Source: Bacillus pumilus (lineage in GTDB: Bacteria > Bacillota > Bacilli > Bacillales > Bacillaceae). Taken from it: DNA of 64,000 nucleotides. The notes under the pieces are model-generated. The model made no database searches and was not told the DNA's origin. It was given only the letters and a program-made list of their open reading frames with translations. Below are positions 25,378 through 33,513 of the stretch, one piece after another. Position numbers and translations under genes: made by a program. Position 1 is the first letter of the stretch, and the number at the start of each line of letters is the position of its first letter. The stretch covers positions 1,798,001-1,862,000 of the forward strand of contig NZ_CP027116.1 in assembly GCF_003431975.1 (NCBI RefSeq), written 5' to 3'.

Positions 25378-26718
25378 TTATTTCTGTAAGTTGGTTGATG
25401 CGGTATATTGATTCGGTTCTGAAAAATGCGGGAGCATCTCACCATGTGCTTCAACGAGTTCATCGCATAATTTGATGACGTCATCAATCGATAGTTCAGC
25501 GCTTGTGTGTGGATCAAGTAATGCCGCTTGATAAATGTGCTCTTTTTTCCCGCTGATTGCTGCTTCAATTGTCATGAGCTGTGAGCTGATATTGGTCCGG
25601 TTGAGCCCAGCCAGTTGTTCAGGGATCTCTCCGACATAGCATGGCATAATGCCGCTCCGATCTGCAACACACGGCACTTCGACACACGTTTTTTCAGGCA
25701 GGTTGTGAATGAGACCGCCTGTGTTCAGCACATTCCCGGCAAATTTAAAGGGAACGTTCGTTTCAATCGCTTCAATGATACGAGAACCATATTCTTTTGA
25801 GCGAGTATGTGTGATCTGTGTATTGCCCACAAGGTCATGCTTCATGGTATTCCAGTTGTTGATTTGCTCCTCGCAGCGTCTCGGGTATTCATCAAGTGGA
25901 ATATTAAATTGACCGATCAATTCTGGATAGCGCGATTTGATAAAATAAGGGTGGTATTCGGCGTTGTGTTCTGAGGATTCAGTGACATAGTAGCCGAATT
26001 TATCCATCAGCTCAAAACGTACCATATCATGATGCCGTGATTTCTGCTTTTCTTTCGCTCTTCTTTTGATGTCTGGGTACAAATCTTTTCCGTCCCGTTT
26101 CACTTCTAATAACCACGCCATATGATTGATGCCGGCAATTTTTTCTTCAATGCCTTCATGATCCATTTCAAGTGATTCAAATAGATCCTTTGTACACACT
26201 TGCACGCTATGACAAAGACCGACTGTTTGAACCGGTGTATAGCGCAGCATCGCACCTGTCAGTGTGGCCATTGGATTTGTGTAATTTAACAATAAAGCAT
26301 TTGGGCAAACCTCTTCCATCTCCTTTGCAAAATCAAGCATCACAGGAATTGTTCGAAGGAAGCGGAAGATGCCGCCGATGCCAACCGTATCTGCAATCGT
26401 TTGTCTTAACCCATATTTTTTTGGAATCTCAAAATCAATCACGGTGCTTGGCCGGTAGCCTCCAACCTGGATGGCATTGATTACATATTTTGCATCCATT
26501 AAGGCTTCCTTTCGGTTGTGATAGGACTTAATGGTCACATGTGCACCGTAGTTCTCTTTTAAATGGCGGAGCATCGTTTCTGATTCTTTTAGCCGCTTAT
26601 GGTCGATATCATATAAAGCGAATTCAAAACCGCTTAGTGCAGGGACGAACAAACAATCTCCTAATATATTTTTAGCAAATACGGTACTCCCTGCACCGAT
26701 AAATGTAATTTTAGACAT
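25378..26718 (-). CDS. melA: Alpha-galactosidase MelA (GH4)
   Basis: A 446-residue NAD+- and Mn2+-dependent glycosidase of family GH4, which hydrolyses alpha-galactosides such as melibiose after import. The NAD-binding start is FIGAGSTVFAKN, the metal-binding Cys is in VGLCHSVQV, and GINHMAWLLEV is the second substrate/metal segment. The ATG at 26718 has AAGGAG 8 bases upstream, and the open frame starts eight codons earlier without support. It is the last gene of melR-melE-melD-melC-melA and is cytoplasmic. Confidence 0.92.
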   Translation of the reverse strand: MSKITFIGAGSTVFAKNILGDCLFVPALSGFEFALYDIDHKRLKESETMLRHLKENYGAHVTIKSYHNRKEALMDAKYVINAIQVGGYRPSTVIDFEIPKKYGLRQTIADTVGIGGIFRFLRTIPVMLDFAKEMEEVCPNALLLNYTNPMATLTGAMLRYTPVQTVGLCHSVQVCTKDLFESLEMDHEGIEEKIAGINHMAWLLEVKRDGKDLYPDIKRRAKEKQKSRHHDMVRFELMDKFGYYVTESSEHNAEYHPYFIKSRYPELIGQFNIPLDEYPRRCEEQINNWNTMKHDLVGNTQITHTRSKEYGSRIIEAIETNVPFKFAGNVLNTGGLIHNLPEKTCVEVPCVADRSGIMPCYVGEIPEQLAGLNRTNISSQLMTIEAAISGKKEHIYQAALLDPHTSAELSIDDVIKLCDELVEAHGEMLPHFSEPNQYTASTNLQK

Positions 26719-26752
26719 AGACGACTCTCCTTTTAACATCAAATATGTGGAA

Positions 26753-27583
26753 CTACCCTTTGACAGAGCCTTGTGAAAGCCCTGCGATAAAATATTTTTG
26801 CAACAGTAAAAACATCGTCACCATTGGCAGCATCGCAATGAGTGCAGCGGCACCAACGAGCTGGAGCTGATGTTGATTTTGACCAAAAAAATGGGATAGG
26901 GCGACTGTGAGTGTATGCATCTCTTTATCTTGCAAAAAGAAGATAGCAAATTGATAGTCGTTCCAAATATACACACAGGCAATGATTAAAACAGATGCGG
27001 TAATTGGCTTCAGAAGCGGAAAAACGACGGTGAAAAAAACTCTAAGTGTCCCCGCTCCATCAATACGGGCTGCTTCTTCAAGCTCCTTTGGAATTGTCGA
27101 CCGGATAAAGCCTGCGTATAAGAAAATGGTTAGCGGTAAAAAAGCAGCGACATTATTTAAAATAGCGATTTGATAGGTGTTCATCATCCCGATTTGAACG
27201 ACCATTTTATAGAGCGGGACAAGTGCTGTGAGCGGTGGAATAACCATAATAGCGATGAATAAAACATAAACTGCTTTATTAAGCTTTGTGCTTCTTCTTG
27301 CGAGCGGATAAGCTGCAAGAGATCCAAGAATGATGAGTAATACAGCGGAGCTGAACGTAATGATCACGGTATTCAAAAAGGACTGACCAAGCTGAGCCTC
27401 TGTCCATGCCGTGTGAAAGTTTTCAAGATGAAGTGCTTTCGGAAACAGCCATTTTGAGCTGAAATCACCTATCCCCTTTAATGATGTCGTCACCAAGATA
27501 TAAAATGGAATGAGATGAAGCGTTGTAATCAAAAGAGCGAGGAAGGTATACCATCTCTTCTTACGTTTAAAGGCGTTATCCAT
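26753..27583 (-). CDS. melC: Sugar ABC transporter permease (MelC/AmyC)
   Basis: A 276-residue inner-membrane permease of the MalG type with six membrane segments. The ATPase-contact EAA loop reads EELEEAARIDGAGTLRVFF. The start ATG overlaps the stop of melD (TGATG), showing translational coupling. No ATPase gene is present in the cluster, so a shared MsmX-type ATPase encoded elsewhere must energise it (known for B. subtilis, inference here). Confidence 0.9.
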   Translation of the reverse strand: MDNAFKRKKRWYTFLALLITTLHLIPFYILVTTSLKGIGDFSSKWLFPKALHLENFHTAWTEAQLGQSFLNTVIITFSSAVLLIILGSLAAYPLARRSTKLNKAVYVLFIAIMVIPPLTALVPLYKMVVQIGMMNTYQIAILNNVAAFLPLTIFLYAGFIRSTIPKELEEAARIDGAGTLRVFFTVVFPLLKPITASVLIIACVYIWNDYQFAIFFLQDKEMHTLTVALSHFFGQNQHQLQLVGAAALIAMLPMVTMFLLLQKYFIAGLSQGSVKG

Positions 27584-28515
27584 CACACCTCGGTCTCCTT
27601 TCGTTTGAAATAAATGAGCGCTGCGGCACTAATGACAAGAATAATGACCGCCATGAAGACTCCTTGTGTTGCTGCATAGCCTGCATCTTGACGTTTGAAA
27701 TACAGATCATACATAAAGGTTGACATGGATTGCGAGGAATCGCCAGGTCCGCCGCCTGTAAGTGCCACAATGACATCAAAGAGCTTGAGCCCGCCAATGA
27801 TATTGAGCACAATGTTAATGGTGATGGATGGCATAAGGAGCGGCAATGTGATCCGCCTGAATTGCTGGAGGCTTGATGCGCCATCTAGTTGTGCCGCTTC
27901 ATAATAATCCTTAGGAATACTTTGCAGGCCTGCTAAGTAAATAATCATTGCAATCCCAACGAATTGATAGGTGTTGACAAGCACAATGATCCATGTGTTT
28001 AATTGCGGATTCCCAAGCACATTCATTTGGTCAAAACCGAAAAACATCATCACATCGTTTAAGGCACCACCTTGGTAAGCAAACACAAAATACCAAATAT
28101 AGCCCATCGCAATCGGACTGATCATGACAGGTAAATAGATGACTGTTCTTGTAATGGCTCTCATCTTTAAGCTTTGATTTAATAAGAGAGCATATCCAAG
28201 TCCGATGATATTTTGTAAGATTGTGCTTCCGATTCCGTATAGAAGCGTATTTTTGACTACAAGCCATGTTGTTGGGTCCTGAAGCAGACGTTTATATTGA
28301 TTAAGGCCCACCCACTCATAAGTTTGTGAGAACCCGTTCCAATTCGTAAAAGAAAGCTGAATTCCGTTCAAAAAAGGATAAACGATAAAGGTACTGACAA
28401 CGAGAACAGCTGGCATGTACATCCACCAAAGGGATGAATCCTGTCTTCTTTTCATTTTCTGTTTTCGTAAAGAGGTGAATGAGGCTGGCTGCTGTGCTTT
28501 TGTGATGTCATTCAT
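27583..28515 (-). CDS. melD: Sugar ABC transporter permease (MelD/AmyD)
   Basis: A 310-residue permease of the MalF type with six membrane segments. The EAA loop reads [19 protein letters not shown] chose the ATG at 28515 because AGGAG is 8 bases upstream. A GTG at 28524 would overlap that site. Its stop overlaps the start of melC. Confidence 0.9.
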   Translation of the reverse strand: MNDITKAQQPASFTSLRKQKMKRRQDSSLWWMYMPAVLVVSTFIVYPFLNGIQLSFTNWNGFSQTYEWVGLNQYKRLLQDPTTWLVVKNTLLYGIGSTILQNIIGLGYALLLNQSLKMRAITRTVIYLPVMISPIAMGYIWYFVFAYQGGALNDVMMFFGFDQMNVLGNPQLNTWIIVLVNTYQFVGIAMIIYLAGLQSIPKDYYEAAQLDGASSLQQFRRITLPLLMPSITINIVLNIIGGLKLFDVIVALTGGGPGDSSQSMSTFMYDLYFKRQDAGYAATQGVFMAVIILVISAAALIYFKRKETEV

Positions 28516-28545
28516 TGGCTTCACTCCTGTTTCAGCATGGGCCTG

Positions 28546-29802
28546 CTATTGTTTTTTCAGACGTTTATATTCCTCTTCCATCTTCTTCGATAATTTCTCT
28601 GGTGTGACGGAGCCTGCTAATAATTCTTGACCCGATGTTGCCATGACAGCCCACATGCCGCTTGGTAAGTATTTTCGATCGAAATACGGTTCAATCTTCA
28701 CCTCTTTATACTCTTCGTAAAACGTAGAGTAATAGTTTTTCGCTTTTACTTGCTTTAAAGCTGCTTCAGAGGATGTGCCTTCTGCGATTTTTTTCACATT
28801 TTCAGGCTTTGCGAGAAAATCGATGAATTGTTTTGCTTCTTTTAAATGTTTGGAGTCCTTCCAGGCAGCGACAGTAAACCGTTCTCCTCCAATCCAGCTT
28901 TGCTTATCTCCTTCATGAATAGATGGAACAGGCATTGTGCCGACTTTGATCGATGGATTGAGTTCAGATGTTTCAGGTCCTAAAGAGCCTCCGACAAAGG
29001 TGAAGGCTATTTTGTTTTGTGCCATCAGTTCAGGTGCTTGAGAGAGTTTTGCTGTGAGGACATCTTTGTTTAAAAGATCTTGATCTTTCAACTCCTCCAT
29101 GAACTGTGCAAGCGGTGTATAAAGAGACCAATCAAATGATCCGTTTTCAAGTTCTTCTCCGTATTGATGTTTTGGATCGGTGATTAATAAAGGGGTGGCT
29201 AGTTCATCAAAAACTTGGGCGATATTTGAGTTGTCTCCTCCTGGTATCCAGAGCGGTACAACCTCTCCTTTGCTCTTTTCTTTAACAGCCAGCAAAGCAG
29301 ATTTTAGTTCATCAAGTGTTCTAGGAACTTCAATGTGATATTCCTTTAATAGATTGGCATTAAAGCTTAGCCCGTCTTTTGCTTGATTCAGCGGATAAGC
29401 ATATACTTTGCCATCTTGGTCCTTTAAAATCTGATCGAGTGAAGGATCAAGATGTTTGACCCAATCCATCTCTTTTAAATCAGCCACATACTCGCTATAA
29501 CGCAGTTTGGCCCAGCCATGTGTGTCAAACAGATCCGGCATATCTTTTGCTCCCATTTTGACGCGGATCATATCTTCATAGCTATTGCCTGGGAAGTTGG
29601 CATCGATTCTAATTTGAGGATGCTCCTTTTCAAATTCACGAATCACTTCTTCAAATGTTTTTCTCTCCCCACTATTACTCATCGTCGAAAAGAGAGTCAG
29701 GGTGACCTTTCCGTTTGCTTCGGACGTACTGTGATTGCTACAAGCAGACAAAAGAATGGTTAAAACTAAAGCCGCAGTCATGAGCATGATTTTTTTATTC
29801 AT
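28546..29802 (-). CDS. melE: Sugar-binding lipoprotein (MelE/MsmE)
   Basis: A 418-residue extracellular solute-binding protein. The lipoprotein signal ends in the lipobox LLSACS, so it is lipid-anchored at Cys about 21. The family core follows (TLFSTMSNSGERKTFEEVI, DLFDTHGWAKL, FTFVGGSLGPE). It delivers raffinose/melibiose-type sugars to MelC/MelD. The start is preceded by AAGGAGGATACC. The operon promoter lies about 80 bp upstream. Confidence 0.9.
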   Translation of the reverse strand: MNKKIMLMTAALVLTILLSACSNHSTSEANGKVTLTLFSTMSNSGERKTFEEVIREFEKEHPQIRIDANFPGNSYEDMIRVKMGAKDMPDLFDTHGWAKLRYSEYVADLKEMDWVKHLDPSLDQILKDQDGKVYAYPLNQAKDGLSFNANLLKEYHIEVPRTLDELKSALLAVKEKSKGEVVPLWIPGGDNSNIAQVFDELATPLLITDPKHQYGEELENGSFDWSLYTPLAQFMEELKDQDLLNKDVLTAKLSQAPELMAQNKIAFTFVGGSLGPETSELNPSIKVGTMPVPSIHEGDKQSWIGGERFTVAAWKDSKHLKEAKQFIDFLAKPENVKKIAEGTSSEAALKQVKAKNYYSTFYEEYKEVKIEPYFDRKYLPSGMWAVMATSGQELLAGSVTPEKLSKKMEEEYKRLKKQ

Positions 29803-29879
29803 GGTATCCTCCTTTTAATCACTGAAAATTCAGACGATAATCGGTAGAATTCATGCAGTTGCGGAAACAAAGGAAGTCC

Positions 29880-29907
29880 ATTATACTGGAATTCTATTCT
29901 TTTCAAA
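29880..29907 (-). promoter_or_regulatory. Candidate promoter of melE-melD-melC-melA
   Basis: On the minus strand TTTGAA (-35) and TATAAT (-10) are 16 bp apart. Inverted TAGAATTC (29845-29852) and GAATTCTA (29889-29896) flank the presumed start point and could be MelR half-sites. Confidence 0.4.
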
Positions 29908-30020
29908 GAGATAAGAGAGCATACCGGCTGGCTGCCTTGTTCTTTAGCATCATCTGGCCATCATGCTAAGTAGCTTGCTTTCTGCTTTTTTGTCTCTTTT
30001 TTGTTTGCTGAAATATTGGT

Positions 30021-31061
30021 TCACCCCCTTTCATGGATGAGACATGTACTGCCCCGTTCGATGAGTTTTGTTGGCACGACGACTTTTAGAGGGAGCTTTC
30101 TGCCGTTTATTCGCTCAAGCAAAAGCTTCAAGCCGACTTCCCCCATTTCTTCTGTATATACTTTCACGGTTGTAAGCGGCGGACTTGAAAATGAAGCAGC
30201 TTCAATGTCATTAAACCCAACAATGGATACGTCCAAAGGTACACGTAGACCGGCTTCGTTGAGTGCGCGCATTGCACCGATCGCCATTGAATCACTCCCA
30301 ATAAAAAAGGCTTGTGGAAGCTTTCCTTTTTTAATAGCTTGTTGCATGAGCGTATAGCCATCTTGCATGGAGTATTCCCCAATGTGAATGTCATCCATAT
30401 GAAGACCTCCCGCCTCCTGCATTCTTCTCATAAACGTCGTTTGTCTTTCGTCCTCAATTACAGCATTTCCGTCGAAATAATGCTCCCGCTCTTTTCCGCC
30501 AATATAGCCTAGATGAGTATAGCCAAGCGATTGCAGGTGGCGAATCGCTCGATCTGCCGCTCTGACAAAATCGACATGCACACAATCATACAAATCTTCA
30601 TCCGCATAATGATTAATAAAAACAATGTGTTCCATTCTGTTTGTCATTTTTTCAACCGTATCAGGGCTGATTCGTCCAATGACAATCAAACCGTCAATAT
30701 CCTTTAGCATCGCCCTTTTGTCCATGCTTCTCAGGCGAAAGGTATGGAGGGTAGACAGACCTTGTTTGGCATATTCTTTTTCAATACCTTTTCGAATCGA
30801 TGAAAAAAAGGGATCATTTAATTCTTCGTCAATGGATTGAGCGACAACGATACCGATGACTGGGGATTCAGATGGGCTGTTTTCCTCTGCTTGATCGGCT
30901 TTTCTTGCTCTCACTGGGGTATAGTTTAACTTCTTTGCAATGTCGAGGATGTTTTGTCTTGTTGCGTGAGAAACGGCAAGTGTTTGATCGCCATTTAACA
31001 CACGGGAGACAGTAGAAACGGATACTTTAGCATCATGAGCAATATCTTTGAGTGTGGTCAT
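30021..31061 (-). CDS. melR: LacI family regulator of the mel operon
   Basis: A 346-residue LacI/GalR regulator. The N-terminal helix-turn-helix is TLKDIAHDAKVSVSTVSRVL with hinge LNYTPVRARK, followed by a periplasmic-binding-like sugar sensor (IGIVVAQSIDEELNDPFFS, GFNDIEAASFSSPPLTTVKV). The ATG at 31061 is 7 bases from AGGAG. It lies upstream of melE in the order of B. subtilis msmR-msmE-amyD-amyC-melA, and probably controls that operon. Its gap to melE (218 bp) has a separate promoter. Confidence 0.9.
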   Translation of the reverse strand: MTTLKDIAHDAKVSVSTVSRVLNGDQTLAVSHATRQNILDIAKKLNYTPVRARKADQAEENSPSESPVIGIVVAQSIDEELNDPFFSSIRKGIEKEYAKQGLSTLHTFRLRSMDKRAMLKDIDGLIVIGRISPDTVEKMTNRMEHIVFINHYADEDLYDCVHVDFVRAADRAIRHLQSLGYTHLGYIGGKEREHYFDGNAVIEDERQTTFMRRMQEAGGLHMDDIHIGEYSMQDGYTLMQQAIKKGKLPQAFFIGSDSMAIGAMRALNEAGLRVPLDVSIVGFNDIEAASFSSPPLTTVKVYTEEMGEVGLKLLLERINGRKLPLKVVVPTKLIERGSTCLIHERG

Positions 31062-31124
31062 AGGCAAACTCCTCTTGGTTTTTGACTAAATATTTACTAA
31101 AGATATTTGAAGGATAACACATTA

Positions 31125-31138
31125 ATAAAGCGTTTTCA
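31125..31138 (-). promoter_or_regulatory. cre-like or LacI-type operator upstream of melR
   Basis: The minus strand reads TGAAAACGCTTTAT, matching the cre core with two end mismatches. TTTACTAAA (31093-31101) and its complement TTTAGTAAA (31187-31195) flank it. It could be bound by CcpA or by MelR itself. Confidence 0.4.
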
Positions 31139-31202
31139 ATTGTGATTTTTTGATTTTTTATTTTGCTTTTGAGTAGTTTTATGGGTTTTAGTAAAATTGC
31201 GT

Positions 31203-31232
31203 AAAAAAAGAGGATTCATTTGATCCTCTTTT
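31203..31232 (-). terminator. Terminator of the PTS-alsE operon
   Basis: AAAAGAGGAT and ATCCTCTTTT with a T-run on the minus strand, overlapping the alsE stop codon. Confidence 0.8.
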
Positions 31233-31926
31233 AGTCACGTGATTCAATTGAGGCTGTTTCTTTTGTAAACAACTGTTCCATTGTCTGCCAAGCCGTGTCG
31301 AGTTGTTTGTGAAGTCCAAATAAACCTGAGTTGCCGATAATATAAATCTCGTTTCCAGCCTCAGCAAGCAGCCGGAACGTGCTCTCATTACAAGAGCCGT
31401 CTACTTCAATTGAATATGAGTACCCTTCTTGCTCTTTTATCTTTCTCACCTTTTTGATTTTACAAAGCATTTCTTTAATAAAAGGCTGTCCTGCAAAGCC
31501 TGGATCGATTGTCATGATCGTCACTCGGTCTATTAAATGTATAAAGGAATCTAACGCCGAAATTGGTGTGGCGGGGTTTAAGACAAAGCCGACTTTGCAG
31601 TCTCTTTGATGAATATGCCGAATGATCCTAAAAACGTCTCTTTGCACGACCTCTGGGTGTAAGCAGATCATGCTTGCGCCTGCATCAATGCAGGCATCGA
31701 TTAAAAATTCTTGGGGGTACTCTGCCATAAGGTGAACATCAATTGGTTTATCTGTCAGTTTTCTAAGCTCTTCTATGAAAAAGGGTGATAAGGTGATATT
31801 TTTCACGTAATGACCATCCATGACGTCGACATGATATCGATCTGCTCTCGTGTTGAGTATATGAATATGTTCGCGGAAGTGCGTTAAATCCATGCACATC
31901 AGTGAAGGTGAAAAAATGGCTGTCAT
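31231..31926 (-). CDS. alsE: Allulose-6-phosphate/ribulose-phosphate 3-epimerase (AlsE type)
   Basis: A 231-residue TIM-barrel epimerase. The family residues are in FSPSLMCMDL, the metal-binding YHVDVMDGHYV, IDVHLMAEYP, VTIMTIDPGFAGQPF and SIEVDGSCN. CMDL at the start and MTIDPGFAGQ favour D-allulose-6-phosphate 3-epimerase over the housekeeping Rpe, which has VNPGFGGQ. It is the last gene of an operon with PTS IIB and IIC components and a PRD regulator, so it probably processes the phosphorylated sugar they import (inference). Confidence 0.82.
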   Translation of the reverse strand: MTAIFSPSLMCMDLTHFREHIHILNTRADRYHVDVMDGHYVKNITLSPFFIEELRKLTDKPIDVHLMAEYPQEFLIDACIDAGASMICLHPEVVQRDVFRIIRHIHQRDCKVGFVLNPATPISALDSFIHLIDRVTIMTIDPGFAGQPFIKEMLCKIKKVRKIKEQEGYSYSIEVDGSCNESTFRLLAEAGNEIYIIGNSGLFGLHKQLDTAWQTMEQLFTKETASIESRD

Positions 31927-31943
31927 TCTTAGGCTCCTCCTTT

Positions 31944-33206
31944 TTACAGTTGAAATAAAAGCTTGATCATTCCAATCAAGATGCCGATGATACCAAAGTC
32001 TGTATCTCCAAAAGTTGTCCCTTCAAAGCCAAGGGTGCCTAGCACAGGTAATAAACAAGCAGGTAAAAAAGAAAGAAGCAATCCATTCACAAAGGCCCCA
32101 GCGACAGCCCCTCTCACACCTCCTGTTGCATTGCCATACACCCCTGCTGTAGCGCCGCAAAAAAAGTGCGGAACAAGACCAGGGACAATGACAGTTAATC
32201 CAAACAAAGGTAAAAGAAAAATGGATACGATCCCTCCTGCAAAGCTGCACAAAAAACCGATAATGACTGCATTTGGAGCAAATGGAAAAACGGTTGGTGC
32301 ATCAAGTGCCGGCTTTGCCCCTTTCACAAAACGATCAGCAATACCTTTGAAAGCAGGCACGATTTCACCGATTGCCATCCGCACCCCAGCTAAAATAATG
32401 TATACACCAGCAGCAAAGGTAATCGCCTGAATGAGAATGAAGACAGCGAAGTTCGTGCCCCCACTCATTTGTTCTATAAAGGGAATCCCAGCAAACGGTG
32501 CAATCGCAAAGAACAGAAAAGCCATCGTGATCGAAATGGCCACAGATGTATCTCTTAGAAAGCCGAGTGATTTAGGTACTTGAATGGTTTCCGTCGATTT
32601 CTCTGGACGACCGACCCATTTGCCGATCATTCCCGCTGTAAAATAACCGAAAGTGCTGAAGTGTCCGAGTGCCAGATCATCGCTTCCAGTGACTTTTCTT
32701 GTGAATGGCTGAAGAATAGCGGGTGCAATGACCATAGCCGTTCCTAATATAATTGAACCGATGGTGACAAGAAACGCTCCTTGCATACCAGCTGTCGAGA
32801 GAACGACTGCGAGCATTGCAGCCATATACAAAGTATGGTGTCCTGTTAAAAAGACGTATTTAAAGGGTGTGAATTTTGCCAATAACAAATTGACCAGCAT
32901 GCCAAAAATCATAATGAGAGCCGTCTGTGTCCCGAATTCCTTTTGGGCAATAGCCGCCATGGCATCTGTATTTGGGACAACCCCTTGAATATGAAATGCT
33001 GCTTCAAACATTTTTCTGAAAACGCCAAGTGAATCAGAGACGACTGTGGCGCCTGCTCCTAATATTAAAAAACCCATCGTTGTTTTTAAGGTGCCTGATA
33101 CAGTATCGGTAGCTGACTTTTTCTGCAAAAGTAAACCAGCTAGTGCAAACAAACCGATGAGAATGGCCGGTGTGCCCAATATATCGTTCATGATCAGTTC
33201 TATCAT
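31944..33206 (-). CDS. PTS IIC component, ascorbate/SgaT (UlaA) type
   Basis: A 420-residue PTS membrane subunit with about 11 hydrophobic segments. FLILGAGATVVSDSLGVF, FLTGHHTLYMAAML, LGHFSTFGYFTAG and FFCGATAGVYGNATGG are family features of the UlaA/SgaT IIC group. It carries the sugar across the membrane while IIB phosphorylates it. It sits between the IIB gene and alsE. The sugar is uncertain: the AlsE-type epimerase suggests allulose or another ketose rather than ascorbate, since no ascorbate lactonase or decarboxylase is present. Confidence 0.85.
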   Translation of the reverse strand: MIELIMNDILGTPAILIGLFALAGLLLQKKSATDTVSGTLKTTMGFLILGAGATVVSDSLGVFRKMFEAAFHIQGVVPNTDAMAAIAQKEFGTQTALIMIFGMLVNLLLAKFTPFKYVFLTGHHTLYMAAMLAVVLSTAGMQGAFLVTIGSIILGTAMVIAPAILQPFTRKVTGSDDLALGHFSTFGYFTAGMIGKWVGRPEKSTETIQVPKSLGFLRDTSVAISITMAFLFFAIAPFAGIPFIEQMSGGTNFAVFILIQAITFAAGVYIILAGVRMAIGEIVPAFKGIADRFVKGAKPALDAPTVFPFAPNAVIIGFLCSFAGGIVSIFLLPLFGLTVIVPGLVPHFFCGATAGVYGNATGGVRGAVAGAFVNGLLLSFLPACLLPVLGTLGFEGTTFGDTDFGIIGILIGMIKLLFQL

Positions 33207-33231
33207 GATGTAAATCCCCCTTTTTCGTGGC

Positions 33232-33498
33232 TTAAATGTGTTTACGAAGGACGTCTTTAATGGCTTCCTGGTCTAACAAGTTATTTAATCCAGCGACCGT
33301 TCTTGTGCCGTCATCCAGCTGATCGATAATGTCGGTTGCTCCGATATATAGATCGGCCAGTTCATTTTTACTTGTGCTGAGATCGGTATGATCCACTTCA
33401 GCTACAAGCCCTAACTCTTCTAATGCTTTTTTGACATTCATTTCTACGATAAAGCTGCTTCCTAATCCGTTCCCGCACACAACAAGAATTTTTTTCAT
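33232..33498 (-). CDS. PTS IIB component, ascorbate/galactitol type
   Basis: An 88-residue IIB domain with the phosphocysteine in ILVVCGNGLGSSFIVEM (Cys 8). It passes phosphate from IIA to the incoming sugar. A stand-alone IIA gene is absent from this operon, so the C-terminal IIA domain of the regulator or an unlinked IIA must serve it (inference). Start ATG follows AGGAGGAAAAAGAGA. Confidence 0.9.
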   Translation of the reverse strand: MKKILVVCGNGLGSSFIVEMNVKKALEELGLVAEVDHTDLSTSKNELADLYIGATDIIDQLDDGTRTVAGLNNLLDQEAIKDVLRKHI

Positions 33499-33513
33499 TC
33501 TCTTTTTCCTCCT

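Noticed and set aside
29951..29976. TTAGCAT/ATGCTAA hairpin between melR and melE as a terminator
   Set aside because: No T-run follows on the minus strand and the loop is long; it may be an operator, but evidence is thin.
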